Source: Candidatus Omnitrophota bacterium (GTDB lineage: Bacteria; Omnitrophota; Gorgyraeia; S143-82). From it: a DNA stretch of 6,940 nt. Below the pieces are notes generated by a model. The model worked only from the letters and a program-made list of their open reading frames with translations, searched no databases and was not told the DNA's origin. The stretch lies in the NCBI GenBank assembly GCA_027034965.1, contig JALVWL010000225.1:1-6940 (forward strand), in the 5' to 3' direction. The translations under genes and the position numbers were made by a program. Within the stretch, counting starts at the first letter, position 1. Each line of letters opens with the position of its first letter. Shown here piece after piece: positions 1 through 6,040 of this stretch.

Positions 1-3000
1 GCCTTTATCTCAGGGACATAGACATATATTTGTAGAGGCAGGGCCTTATCTCTGGGCCATTCCAATCTAAAAACAGAAGGCCTTTCTATTCCATTAACAA
101 CTGGATCCCCAATCCAGTACACGGAATACATAGAACTCTTCAGCAAGCCCTTTGCTTGATCCAATACATCAAGCAAAGAACTAACAACCCTTCGATCCCT
201 CTCGCCAACATCTCTTTCTGCCTTACTAACCAAACTATAGGCCTCATCCATAGTCTTGAGCAACTTCTCATATTCTCGAGGGCAATCGGTGATACACAGT
301 TCCTTTATATTGTCGAGACTCTCCTGCATCCTATTCGTCAGCCTCAACCCCTTCTCTCTTATCTCTTTATCCCCCAACTTCCTGTTAAACACATATCCCA
401 TCATTGAAATAACCTTATTTCTGACCAAGTCAACAACCTCTGTTAAATAACAATACCTTATCGCTTCATGCAGGTCTTCTATGAGCCCTGGATCTACCTT
501 TCTATCCCTGATGATATCTACGAGAAACTGCCTCAATCCAGAAGGCCTTTCAATGGAAGCCCTTCCATAGGCAGTAAAGTGAAGCTGCCTAAGAAAGGCC
601 CTCTTCAGCTCGAAGGGGTAATCGCCTAGCAACAATTCTTCCATCTCGTCAAAAACCCCCTTCTGGACCTTTTCCATCAAAAGTCGATTATCGCCATTAA
701 ACCAGCGCCATACTAGCAACGCAAAGAGGGAATCCTCTTTCTCCATGGCCTTATCCAATATATCATAAGTAACAGGGAAGGAATCTTCTACAGGAGCCAG
801 GTAATATATATCCTGGTTCTCCCAATAATCTGTTCGCACCCTCTTAACAAATCTCTTAGAAAAGTCCCTCCTCACCGCATCATCTGCTGACCTGGAAAAG
901 ACAGGAATGTTGATAATCTCTTTAAAATTAGGATACTGCCCTAGATAGAGTGGGAAACTACTCCTCATAACCAGGCCTTTATATCCCCAGCGGCCTAACT
1001 TAGCATTCGATAACTTTTCACGCAATGCATTATAGAGAAGATGCGCCAGGTCTTTGGCATAGGTGTTCCATACATAAAAGAATACCTCCTGCCTGTCCTT
1101 ATCCATTTGCGCGATATACTGCCATAAAGGGAACTCCGAAAGGAAATAATTCATATTCGTACCTCTCCAGAACAGCCCCTCCCTTTCATATCTCACCCTA
1201 ACTAGGTTTTCCCTGATATAACCAGCCAACCCGTCTTCTATCTCCTTTACTTTAGTAGAATGAGATTGTTCCATTGCTAACGCACAACTCCTCCAAAATG
1301 CATCCTTGCCCTTATAAAGGGCATCAACAAGAAATCTCAGGAGGACACCATCCAGATTTACGTAATACATCCCAAACCTCGTTGCCAGCCACCTAGCAAT
1401 AAAGCGTCGCCCCGTACCAAGGCCGCCTGTAACCACAAATACATCAGAAAAGGCCCTTTTATATTGTCCACCTTTCCACAAGGCTGGCAGACGCAGTTCA
1501 AAGATGGTTCCCCTGCTCTCAGGGCTTGCCTTTATCCTCTCCTGCCAGGCTATATTTTCTTGGTCATAAGATCCTACGGATTCTCCCTGGCTTAAGGATG
1601 CAAATTTGATACCTCCTCCAACCTTATCCACCATATCCTTTATATTCAACAATGACCTCCCACCGGCACTGGCATCCTGCCAGCTTATTGCAAAACTCTC
1701 CTTAAATACCCTAGGGCGGAAGCCAGATGGGATTCCTCTTCCGTAGTCCTGCAAAAACACAACGATCTGACTACCCTCGCCATACAGTTCCACATAGACC
1801 CTGCTCCTGCCGTGTTTACAGGCATTCTCGAGCAGGCGCCTAAAGGCAATCTTGAACAACTCCGAATAGGTAAAAATTTTCCCCAACTCATTATGTAATT
1901 CTATGTCTACGTCCGGATACCTTTCTCTCATTTCATCTACCAGGTCTCTGACAATCTGTCTGACATCGAGCTCCATAAATATATCCTTTGTCTTCAACAG
2001 CGCAGACTCAAGCGTATAGAGGACATCATCGGCATCCAGTTCCAATCCATTAAGACGCTTCTCTTTTTCCATCCTGGCAGATATCTCATCAATCGCATCC
2101 TGAAGCAATGGTACACAGGCGCTGACATCCCCTGCCTGGAGGATAGAAGAGCGCAGATCTTCTGATAGATAAGGATAGGCTAGTGCAAAGGCCCTTCTTA
2201 TACACACAGGGATAGAGGCCTGTCTTCTGCTCCAGTATACCCGACCGCCTACTTGATATCCGGTTCCAGAAAAGGCACTCTCTATGGCCTGGCTCCATAC
2301 AGCCTCCCTATCCCCGGCAAACACCTCCAGAGATTCTATCTCTTCCTGTTTTGCAATGAAGTCAAGCAATGCCCCCAGGGCCTGGGCATCCATGAGGGTC
2401 TTATCTTCCACATACCAATGCCCGTTTTTCTGATCCAGAATGCGTATCTGCCCCAGCCTGTGCCTGACACCGCCTATCTCCTCTTCTACGTCGTAATATC
2501 CATTTTTTTTCTTCCTGCAAACAATATTCCGTGCATCTGAGACCTTTATTACAAACTCCTGCCTATTCAATCCAGGATAAAGGGAACCTATCGCGAGAAA
2601 TACATAGGGGTTATGCCACAGGTCAGCAGAGGACAGGAAATAAAAAGATAGGGCCAACACCCCAAATATAATCTCCCTATTCTGCATCAATTTCTTCTTA
2701 AAGAAAGAGATATCCATCTCCTTCTCCACCACAAAGACCAGCTCAGGGTGTTCCCTAGCGTCTTCGAGAACCCGTTCTGGATTATAGGAATAAAAGTCTA
2801 TGCTCTTCTTAAAGGCGGTTCTGCCCAACCGCTTGCTATGTATCTCAGAAAGAGGGAATGCATACACATGCCTGTTTTTGTTTCTCTGGCGCCTTATTAA
2901 GTCGAGAAATTGGTCTTCGTTGAGGAACGAAAATCTTTTAGGCCAGCTCTGGGAGACCAAAAAGATGGGATTCTCCAATGACTTCTTATGGAGTTCTCCC

Positions 3001-5732
3001 AAAACCTCTCTCGGATTTCTTTTATCACTCGACAAAGGAGTAAAACTCTGTCTATCCCATAGAGGTGGTAATACCTTTTTAAGGTTATATACCCAGTGAG
3101 AACGCTGCCCCTGTTCCAGATACCAATCCACATCCGTTGGCCGTATCTGCAGCTCCACTGGCACAGAATAAAACTTGAATTGAAAGACATAATACCTGTA
3201 CCCACCAACCTTTCTGACCTCTAAATCAACAGAGTCAATGTCATTCCTTTTAGCAAACTCACTTGAAAGTATCGTCGCAACTGTTTTTGCCTCTTCAATA
3301 TCTTGAGTAACTATCTTGCATCCTATTATGTCCTTTAGGTTATCAATCGCATCCGGAGAAATCCCGTATTCCCTCCTCTTCAATTTCTCAACTATCGATC
3401 CAACCGACTTTACCCTGTAAGAAAATTCCATATCCCCAAAGTCCGGGACAGAAGCATAGAATAGCGCCTCTAATTCGTTGATTATTCTTTCTTCAGAATT
3501 ACTGGTCAAGATCTCTCTCAACTTGCCTGCACAGACATAAAAATCCTTTCTCTTCTCTTCCATAAACAGTATATCTTTCATCTCAGAGAACAAACGATTC
3601 TCTCCAAGCATCTCGGCAAGGGGAATGAATATATACTTTACCTTTTTCAATAGTCTCTGCCTCTCTCTGCCTTTGAGAACTCCATCGGCACGCAGCGAGG
3701 CTATGGCATCCAGCATAAACAGACGCATGGCCCAAATATTCCCCTTGGATACCTGGATATAAAACCTCAAAACCCTATCAAGGTAATCCTCAGAGGGCAA
3801 TGCCCTCTTCTCATCCAACACCACCTCTATATTGTAAAGCTCCCTAGCCCTGTCCAGGGTTTCCTTGATCCTATCAATTTCCCTTGAACCCATCCCAGAC
3901 AGAGAACACACGTATGCCAGGGCATCTTCAACAGAAGTAAATCTCCTCTTTACACCCAACCTTTTCCTAAAGATAGAATTAATCTCCCTTTCAGAAAATA
4001 GATATAAGATGTGCAACAAGGTCCCATACTTTAAGAGGGCAGCGTTCGGATAAAATGCCTCTGCCTTACGATAGACACGCAGGGCGTGGTCAAGATAGGC
4101 CTCCCCATCTGGAAAGGATTTATTTCCACAGATCTTCTCCAACACAGAATATATCTTCCTAACCTTTTTATTGGTCGTCTGCAGGCTCTCTTCCCCAGCA
4201 TATCCAGCCTTGACAAAGACCCTTAACCCAGGCATCTTCCCTGAAAAGACCCTTTCTATCAAAAGATCAATGGCCTCCTCTGCCTTGGAGACAAATCTAT
4301 CCCTATCCTCTGGGAAACCAACACCCTCTTTTTCCAGAAAGGCAATATAGTCCCTTAGGTACCTCTCTTTCCCCCTGAGTATCCTCTCCTGCAAAAGCAC
4401 TGTCAAAAATTCTTCAAGGTACCAGTTCTCAAGGGCCTTGCCCTTAAGGGCATAACTCCGTGGAATCCTCCCATATACCCTCTTTATCCATTCGACATAA
4501 TCCTTATAATCCCTGCCCAGGATCCTTCTCAAAGATTCAAGTACATCTTCCAATCTATCAGGGGACCTTCTGAATTCGGCATGTATCCTTTCGTGCAAGG
4601 ACACAACCGAACGGGCAAACTTTATCTTCTGCTCAACAGACATCCTATCCTTGCCATAGAACTCCGCCAGGACCCCTGCCAGGGCACTCCACAGGAGGAG
4701 GCTCTCCCCATCGTCCTCAACAATCTCATCTATAAAATGGATTCTGCCCGCTGCATCTGTCCAGGCATACCCACTGCCCCTTACAAGGTAATAAAGGACA
4801 TCCCTGCCCCCTACGTTTATCTCCTTCAACCTAATCTTCAGCTTATCCCACAATGGTCTGGGAATCCTGAGGTGGTTATTAGGCAGGCCATTGCCCGGAG
4901 GGCCCCGCCTATAAACAGAGAAAAATCTTTTTAAATACGGACTCAAACGCGTTGCAAAGTCTTCAAAAAAGGACGAATATAAATCGTCCCAGCTAGAGAA
5001 TACCTTCACCGGCAGGGCCAGTGTATCCTTTGCAAGATAATACAGACTATCTCTATAAAACTCCCTGGATCTTTTAGAAATAGAGTAGATCCTGGGACGA
5101 ATTACTTTGACCTTTAGATTATGTGCCCTTAGGATGCTTGAAAGCCCCTTTGAATGAAATCCCCCGCATATAGCAACGACCGGTCGACGGCCTTGTATAG
5201 ATAAATAGGTCAATAGATTTCGAGCAAACGCAATATCCCTCTGCCTGGCCAATCCGAAAAAGGCCTTCCCCAAAAGGCTATTGGGGTCGAGTAAATCATA
5301 TCTAAGCAAAGGAAATATATCCCTATAAAGCTGCAGATGTCTTTTATAGAGGTTTTTATCTTCTAAGCCCACAAAATTAATACTACCTGAGTGGGTAAGG
5401 ACGAGGAACTCCCCGGCAGAGATTACCTCTTTTTTAAGCAATTTCCTGCAAAGCCTCCTATAGGCAGATGGCACAAGCCCCTTTAACAAGAGAAATTCTT
5501 CAGGATATATACTGGAAAACCCCGCCCCTTCCAGGAACACCGTTCTCGCAGAGGTACGCCTGATAAGGTCATCTACAATATCGACTATCTGCCTCTGGCA
5601 GTCTACATCATAGTGTACGTCCTCTACGATATAGACATCATAGCAATCCCCATCAGAGGCATAGGAAGGGACCGTTAGCTGGGAAAACAAAAGAATAACC
5701 GCCAGAAAAAGTCTATTCGCAATACTAACCAT
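1..5732 (-). CDS. Giant exported multidomain protein with Tiki-like, RelA/SpoT-like, HATPase and CMP-kinase-like domains (3' end beyond window)
   Basis: One uninterrupted frame of 1,910 codons plus two bases runs from the ATG at 5732 to the left edge; the carboxyl end is missing. This ATG is the only sensible start: a signal peptide begins at it, an in-frame stop lies about 60 bp upstream, and no other start codon intervenes. Domain order by residue: signal peptide 1-25; Tiki/TraB/ChaN-like 26-215; HExxH-containing region about 310-450; degenerate RelA/SpoT HD-like region 540-725; RelA/SpoT synthetase-like 771-883; possible acetyltransferase-like 1055-1170; HATPase_c 1255-1418; cytidylate-kinase-like 1429-1670; mostly helical remainder 1671-1910. 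The motifs are read directly; fold names rest on family motif knowledge. Overall function is unknown. Several domains lack catalytic residues, so binding or scaffold roles are as likely as enzymatic ones. The open frame over 5.7 kb argues against a pseudogene. Confidence 0.93.
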   Translation of the reverse strand, partial: MVSIANRLFLAVILLFSQLTVPSYASDGDCYDVYIVEDVHYDVDCQRQIVDIVDDLIRRTSARTVFLEGAGFSSIYPEEFLLLKGLVPSAYRRLCRKLLKKEVISAGEFLVLTHSGSINFVGLEDKNLYKRHLQLYRDIFPLLRYDLLDPNSLLGKAFFGLARQRDIAFARNLLTYLSIQGRRPVVAICGGFHSKGLSSILRAHNLKVKVIRPRIYSISKRSREFYRDSLYYLAKDTLALPVKVFSSWDDLYSSFFEDFATRLSPYLKRFFSVYRRGPPGNGLPNNHLRIPRPLWDKLKIRLKEINVGGRDVLYYLVRGSGYAWTDAAGRIHFIDEIVEDDGESLLLWSALAGVLAEFYGKDRMSVEQKIKFARSVVSLHERIHAEFRRSPDRLEDVLESLRRILGRDYKDYVEWIKRVYGRIPRSYALKGKALENWYLEEFLTVLLQERILRGKERYLRDYIAFLEKEGVGFPEDRDRFVSKAEEAIDLLIERVFSGKMPGLRVFVKAGYAGEESLQTTNKKVRKIYSVLEKICGNKSFPDGEAYLDHALRVYRKAEAFYPNAALLKYGTLLHILYLFSEREINSIFRKRLGVKRRFTSVEDALAYVCSLSGMGSREIDRIKETLDRARELYNIEVVLDEKRALPSEDYLDRVLRFYIQVSKGNIWAMRLFMLDAIASLRADGVLKGRERQRLLKKVKYIFIPLAEMLGENRLFSEMKDILFMEEKRKDFYVCAGKLREILTSNSEERIINELEALFYASVPDFGDMEFSYRVKSVGSIVEKLKRREYGISPDAIDNLKDIIGCKIVTQDIEEAKTVATILSSEFAKRNDIDSVDLEVRKVGGYRYYVFQFKFYSVPVELQIRPTDVDWYLEQGQRSHWVYNLKKVLPPLWDRQSFTPLSSDKRNPREVLGELHKKSLENPIFLVSQSWPKRFSFLNEDQFLDLIRRQRNKNRHVYAFPLSEIHSKRLGRTAFKKSIDFYSYNPERVLEDAREHPELVFVVEKEMDISFFKKKLMQNREIIFGVLALSFYFLSSADLWHNPYVFLAIGSLYPGLNRQEFVIKVSDARNIVCRKKKNGYYDVEEEIGGVRHRLGQIRILDQKNGHWYVEDKTLMDAQALGALLDFIAKQEEIESLEVFAGDREAVWSQAIESAFSGTGYQVGGRVYWSRRQASIPVCIRRAFALAYPYLSEDLRSSILQAGDVSACVPLLQDAIDEISARMEKEKRLNGLELDADDVLYTLESALLKTKDIFMELDVRQIVRDLVDEMRERYPDVDIELHNELGKIFTYSELFKIAFRRLLENACKHGRSRVYVELYGEGSQIVVFLQDYGRGIPSGFRPRVFKESFAISWQDASAGGRSLLNIKDMVDKVGGGIKFASLSQGESVGSYDQENIAWQERIKASPESRGTIFELRLPALWKGGQYKRAFSDVFVVTGGLGTGRRFIARWLATRFGMYYVNLDGVLLRFLVDALYKGKDAFWRSCALAMEQSHSTKVKEIEDGLAGYIRENLVRVRYEREGLFWRGTNMNYFLSEFPLWQYIAQMDKDRQEVFFYVWNTYAKDLAHLLYNALREKLSNAKLGRWGYKGLVMRSSFPLYLGQYPNFKEIINIPVFSRSADDAVRRDFSKRFVKRVRTDYWENQDIYYLAPVEDSFPVTYDILDKAMEKEDSLFALLVWRWFNGDNRLLMEKVQKGVFDEMEELLLGDYPFELKRAFLRQLHFTAYGRASIERPSGLRQFLVDIIRDRKVDPGLIEDLHEAIRYCYLTEVVDLVRNKVISMMGYVFNRKLGDKEIREKGLRLTNRMQESLDNIKELCITDCPREYEKLLKTMDEAYSLVSKAERDVGERDRRVVSSLLDVLDQAKGLLKSSMYSVYWIGDPVVNGIERPSVFRLEWPRDKALPLQIYVYVPEIK
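723..1448 (-). other. Cytidylate-kinase-like P-loop domain with altered Walker A (residues 1429-1670)
   Basis: VFVVTGGLGTGRRFIARWLA (1431-1450) aligns with the CMP-kinase start 'iaGpxgsGKstvArlLA', but the phosphate-binding Lys is Arg1442 and the following Ser/Thr is Arg1443. RFGMYYVNLDGVLLRFL (1452-1468) corresponds to 'klgf.yldtGamYRal'. Further on, SADDAVRRDFSKRF (1614-1627) and APVEDSFPVTYDILD (1646-1660) resemble the 'spEeRarRR' and 'pl..a.DA..iDtt' segments. Loss of the Walker Lys suggests weak or no kinase activity; the fold assignment rests on motif order only. Confidence 0.5.
1479..1970 (-). other. GHKL / histidine-kinase-type ATPase domain (residues 1255-1418)
   Basis: The N box is L-L-E-N1303-A-C-K1306-H1307, the G1 box D1329-Y-G-R-G-I-P, an F-box-like V-F-K-E-S-F (1342-1347), then A-G-G-R-S-L-L-N-I-K followed by VDKVGGGIKF (the G2 region, with the usual GLGL altered to RSLL), and the closing strand GTIFELRLPA (1408-1417). 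This is the order in sensor histidine kinases. No histidine occurs between residues 1106 and 1279, so there is no phospho-acceptor H box; kinase-type autophosphorylation in cis is therefore not expected, although ATP binding may persist. Confidence 0.82.
2223..2570 (-). other. Possible degenerate acetyltransferase-like (GNAT) segment (residues 1055-1170)
   Basis: A strand/helix succession ends with WYVEDKTLMD, the helix ALGALLDFIAKQ (1118-1129), the strand SLEVFAG (1134-1140), then REAVWSQAIESAF and TGYQVGGRVYW (1157-1167). This echoes the GNAT pattern of helix, strand, 'N..A...YeklGF...gr.yy', but the acetyl-CoA loop (R/QxxGxG/A) is not recognisable. It is weak; an unrelated alpha/beta linker is equally possible. 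Confidence 0.2.
3084..3422 (-). other. RelA/SpoT-like (p)ppGpp synthetase domain (residues 771-883)
   Basis: Motifs occur in the correct order: R773-x-K775-S776-x-x-S779 (ATP-site RxKSxxS), D801-I-I-G-C-K-I-V (the DLxGIRI block; metal-binding Asp kept, Arg to Lys), G844-Y845-R846 (GYxSLH block; guanine-stacking Tyr kept, His lost), V-E860-L-Q-I-R864 (catalytic Glu in ExQIR), and S-H-W-V-Y-N (878-883; family AHWxYK). In characterised enzymes this domain transfers pyrophosphate from ATP to GDP or GTP. The Asp/Glu pair and the RxKS site are present, so activity is not excluded, but the missing His and the signal peptide make a cytosolic alarmone role uncertain. Confidence 0.78.
3558..4115 (-). 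other. Degenerate RelA/SpoT HD-like region (residues 540-725)
   Basis: Immediately before the synthetase-like domain, YLDHALRVYRKA (546-557) resembles the family's IIHPLAVA segment, and LLHIL (572-576) sits where the diagnostic LLHDV should be, so the HD aspartate is replaced by Ile575. KVKYIFIPLAEMLGENRLFSEMKDILF (697-723, key residues P704, L705, A706, L709) matches the 'iyaPLAhrLGi...kwELEDl.F' segment that closes the hydrolase domain in RelA/SpoT proteins. The arrangement supports a long-Rel ancestry, with alarmone hydrolysis very probably lost. Confidence 0.5.
4383..4805 (-). other. HExxH-containing, metallopeptidase-like region (residues 310-450)
   Basis: Residues 380-384 read H-E-R-I-H within a predicted helix (SVVSLHERIHAEF), preceded by a strand-like stretch (GRIHFIDEIV, 329-338). 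This is the zinc-binding signature of gluzincin/metzincin peptidases. A glutamate-rich helix (ENWYLEEF, 435-442) lies 51-58 residues downstream and could supply the third zinc ligand. HExxH also arises by chance in helical proteins, so the call is tentative. Confidence 0.35.
5088..5657 (-). other. Tiki/TraB/ChaN-like domain (residues 26-215)
   Basis: Three spaced motifs are visible: E37-D38-V-H40 followed by Q46/Q48, a strand ending in V-F-L-E-G-A (65-70), and V-V-A-I-C-G-G-F-H (185-193). This H..Q / E-G / G-F-H pattern is that of the Tiki/TraB/ChaN/erythromycin-esterase-like superfamily, whose members bind metal or haem or act as metalloproteases. A middle stretch (FVGLEDKNLY, 120-129) resembles equivalents I recall in large Omnitrophota proteins. 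Whether it is catalytic cannot be told from sequence alone. Confidence 0.55.
5658..5732 (-). other. Signal peptide of the giant protein (residues 1-25)
   Basis: The N-terminus has a short polar start with Arg7, a hydrophobic core (LFLAVILLF, residues 8-16), then a Pro-containing c-region ending S-Y-A before SDGD. Ser at -3 and Ala at -1 fit signal peptidase I cleavage after Ala25. There is no lipobox cysteine at the cleavage point. Export through Sec is inferred, which would place the whole protein outside the cytoplasm unless the segment acts as an anchor. Confidence 0.75.
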
Positions 5733-5739
5733 AGTCTCT

Positions 5740-5768
5740 ATTATACAGGAAAAAGGCCTATCCCTGAA
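5740..5768 (-). promoter_or_regulatory. Putative promoter of the giant gene, leaderless or nearly so
   Basis: On the minus strand a perfect TATAAT (5745-5740) is preceded by TTCAGG (5768-5763; 3 of 6 to TTGACA) with a 17-bp spacer. The -10 ends only 7 bp before the ATG at 5732, so transcription would start at about the start codon. No convincing Shine-Dalgarno lies before the ATG; AGAG at 5739-5736 is too close for a typical one. It is a good consensus but unproven. Confidence 0.45.
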
Positions 5769-5856
5769 GCCAACTAACCATTTAAGTTACTAGATTTCTG
5801 TTTCAAAATTTAGCGCTCAAAGGTATATTAATCCCAAATTATGCAATGGGAATTTG

Positions 5857-5865
5857 TGATATAAT
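5857..5865 (+). promoter_or_regulatory. Extended -10 promoter for cinA-thpR
   Basis: TGATATAAT is an exact extended -10 (TGn plus TATAAT at 5860-5865). No good -35 is seen 16-18 bp upstream, which is usual for extended -10 promoters. The start would be near 5872, giving an untranslated leader of roughly 170 nt that contains the whole heptad hairpin. A short dyad TCCCA/TGGGA (5832-5836, 5847-5851) lies just upstream and might bind a regulator. Confidence 0.45.
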
Positions 5866-5880
5866 GACTCAAGTTTTGAG

Positions 5881-5959
5881 GATGGAGAAGGGAGAATGAA
5901 GCATGAAGGATTTTTCTTAATAAAAAATTTCCTCCATTCTCCATGCTCCATTCTTCATT
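5881..5959. repeat. Inverted arrays of a 7-bp repeat (NATGRAG x4 per arm) forming a long imperfect hairpin
   Basis: The left arm reads GATGGAG, AAGGGAG, AATGAAG, CATGAAG (5881-5908). On the opposite strand the right arm reads AATGAAG, AATGGAG, CATGGAG, AATGGAG (5959 down to 5932). The arms are thus diverged reverse complements built from one heptad. The 23 bp between them is itself palindromic in character (GATTTTT ... AAAAAATTTC). It resembles a decayed palindromic repeat element; the folded RNA would sit in the cinA leader. It could also act as a weak terminator or stability element. Confidence 0.75.
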
Positions 5960-6040
5960 CTTATTTTTGGATAAGAAAAGAGATGTTTGATCAACAAGGC
6001 GATGGAAGCTAAAGAATTCTAATGCATAATCCGAGATAAA

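Larger units (their letters stand above)
5733..6040. other. Divergent intergenic region
   Basis: About 308 bp separate the two divergent coding regions. It holds the two promoter-like sites, the inverted heptad repeats at 5881-5959, and an AT-rich stretch (roughly 5960-6040) in which nothing further is recognised. No tRNA or riboswitch consensus was seen. Confidence 0.7.

Noticed and set aside
156..450. Two short plus-strand open frames
   Set aside because: They lie antisense to the continuous minus-strand frame and show no family motif or ribosome site.
3054..3090. Possible frameshift or domain boundary after the SHWVYN motif
   Set aside because: Codon numbering from the ATG to the window edge is exact (1,910 codons plus two bases) with no stop, so the frame is continuous here.
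2897..3208. 103-codon minus-strand open frame
   Set aside because: It is in a different frame inside the RelA/SpoT-like coding region, which carries recognisable motifs; it is a shadow.
4581..4934. 117-codon plus-strand open frame
   Set aside because: Antisense to the giant gene, low-complexity composition and no recognisable domain.
5909..5931. AT-rich palindromic core as an intrinsic terminator
   Set aside because: It sits between the promoter and the start of the operon, its stem is A/T-only and it lacks a GC-rich stem with a trailing U-tract.
5896..6012. 38-codon plus-strand frame preceded by a strong purine-rich ribosome-site-like sequence
   Set aside because: Its start and apparent ribosome site are made from the heptad repeat itself and its first half is the hairpin; no sign of protein selection. 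A leader peptide is not excluded.
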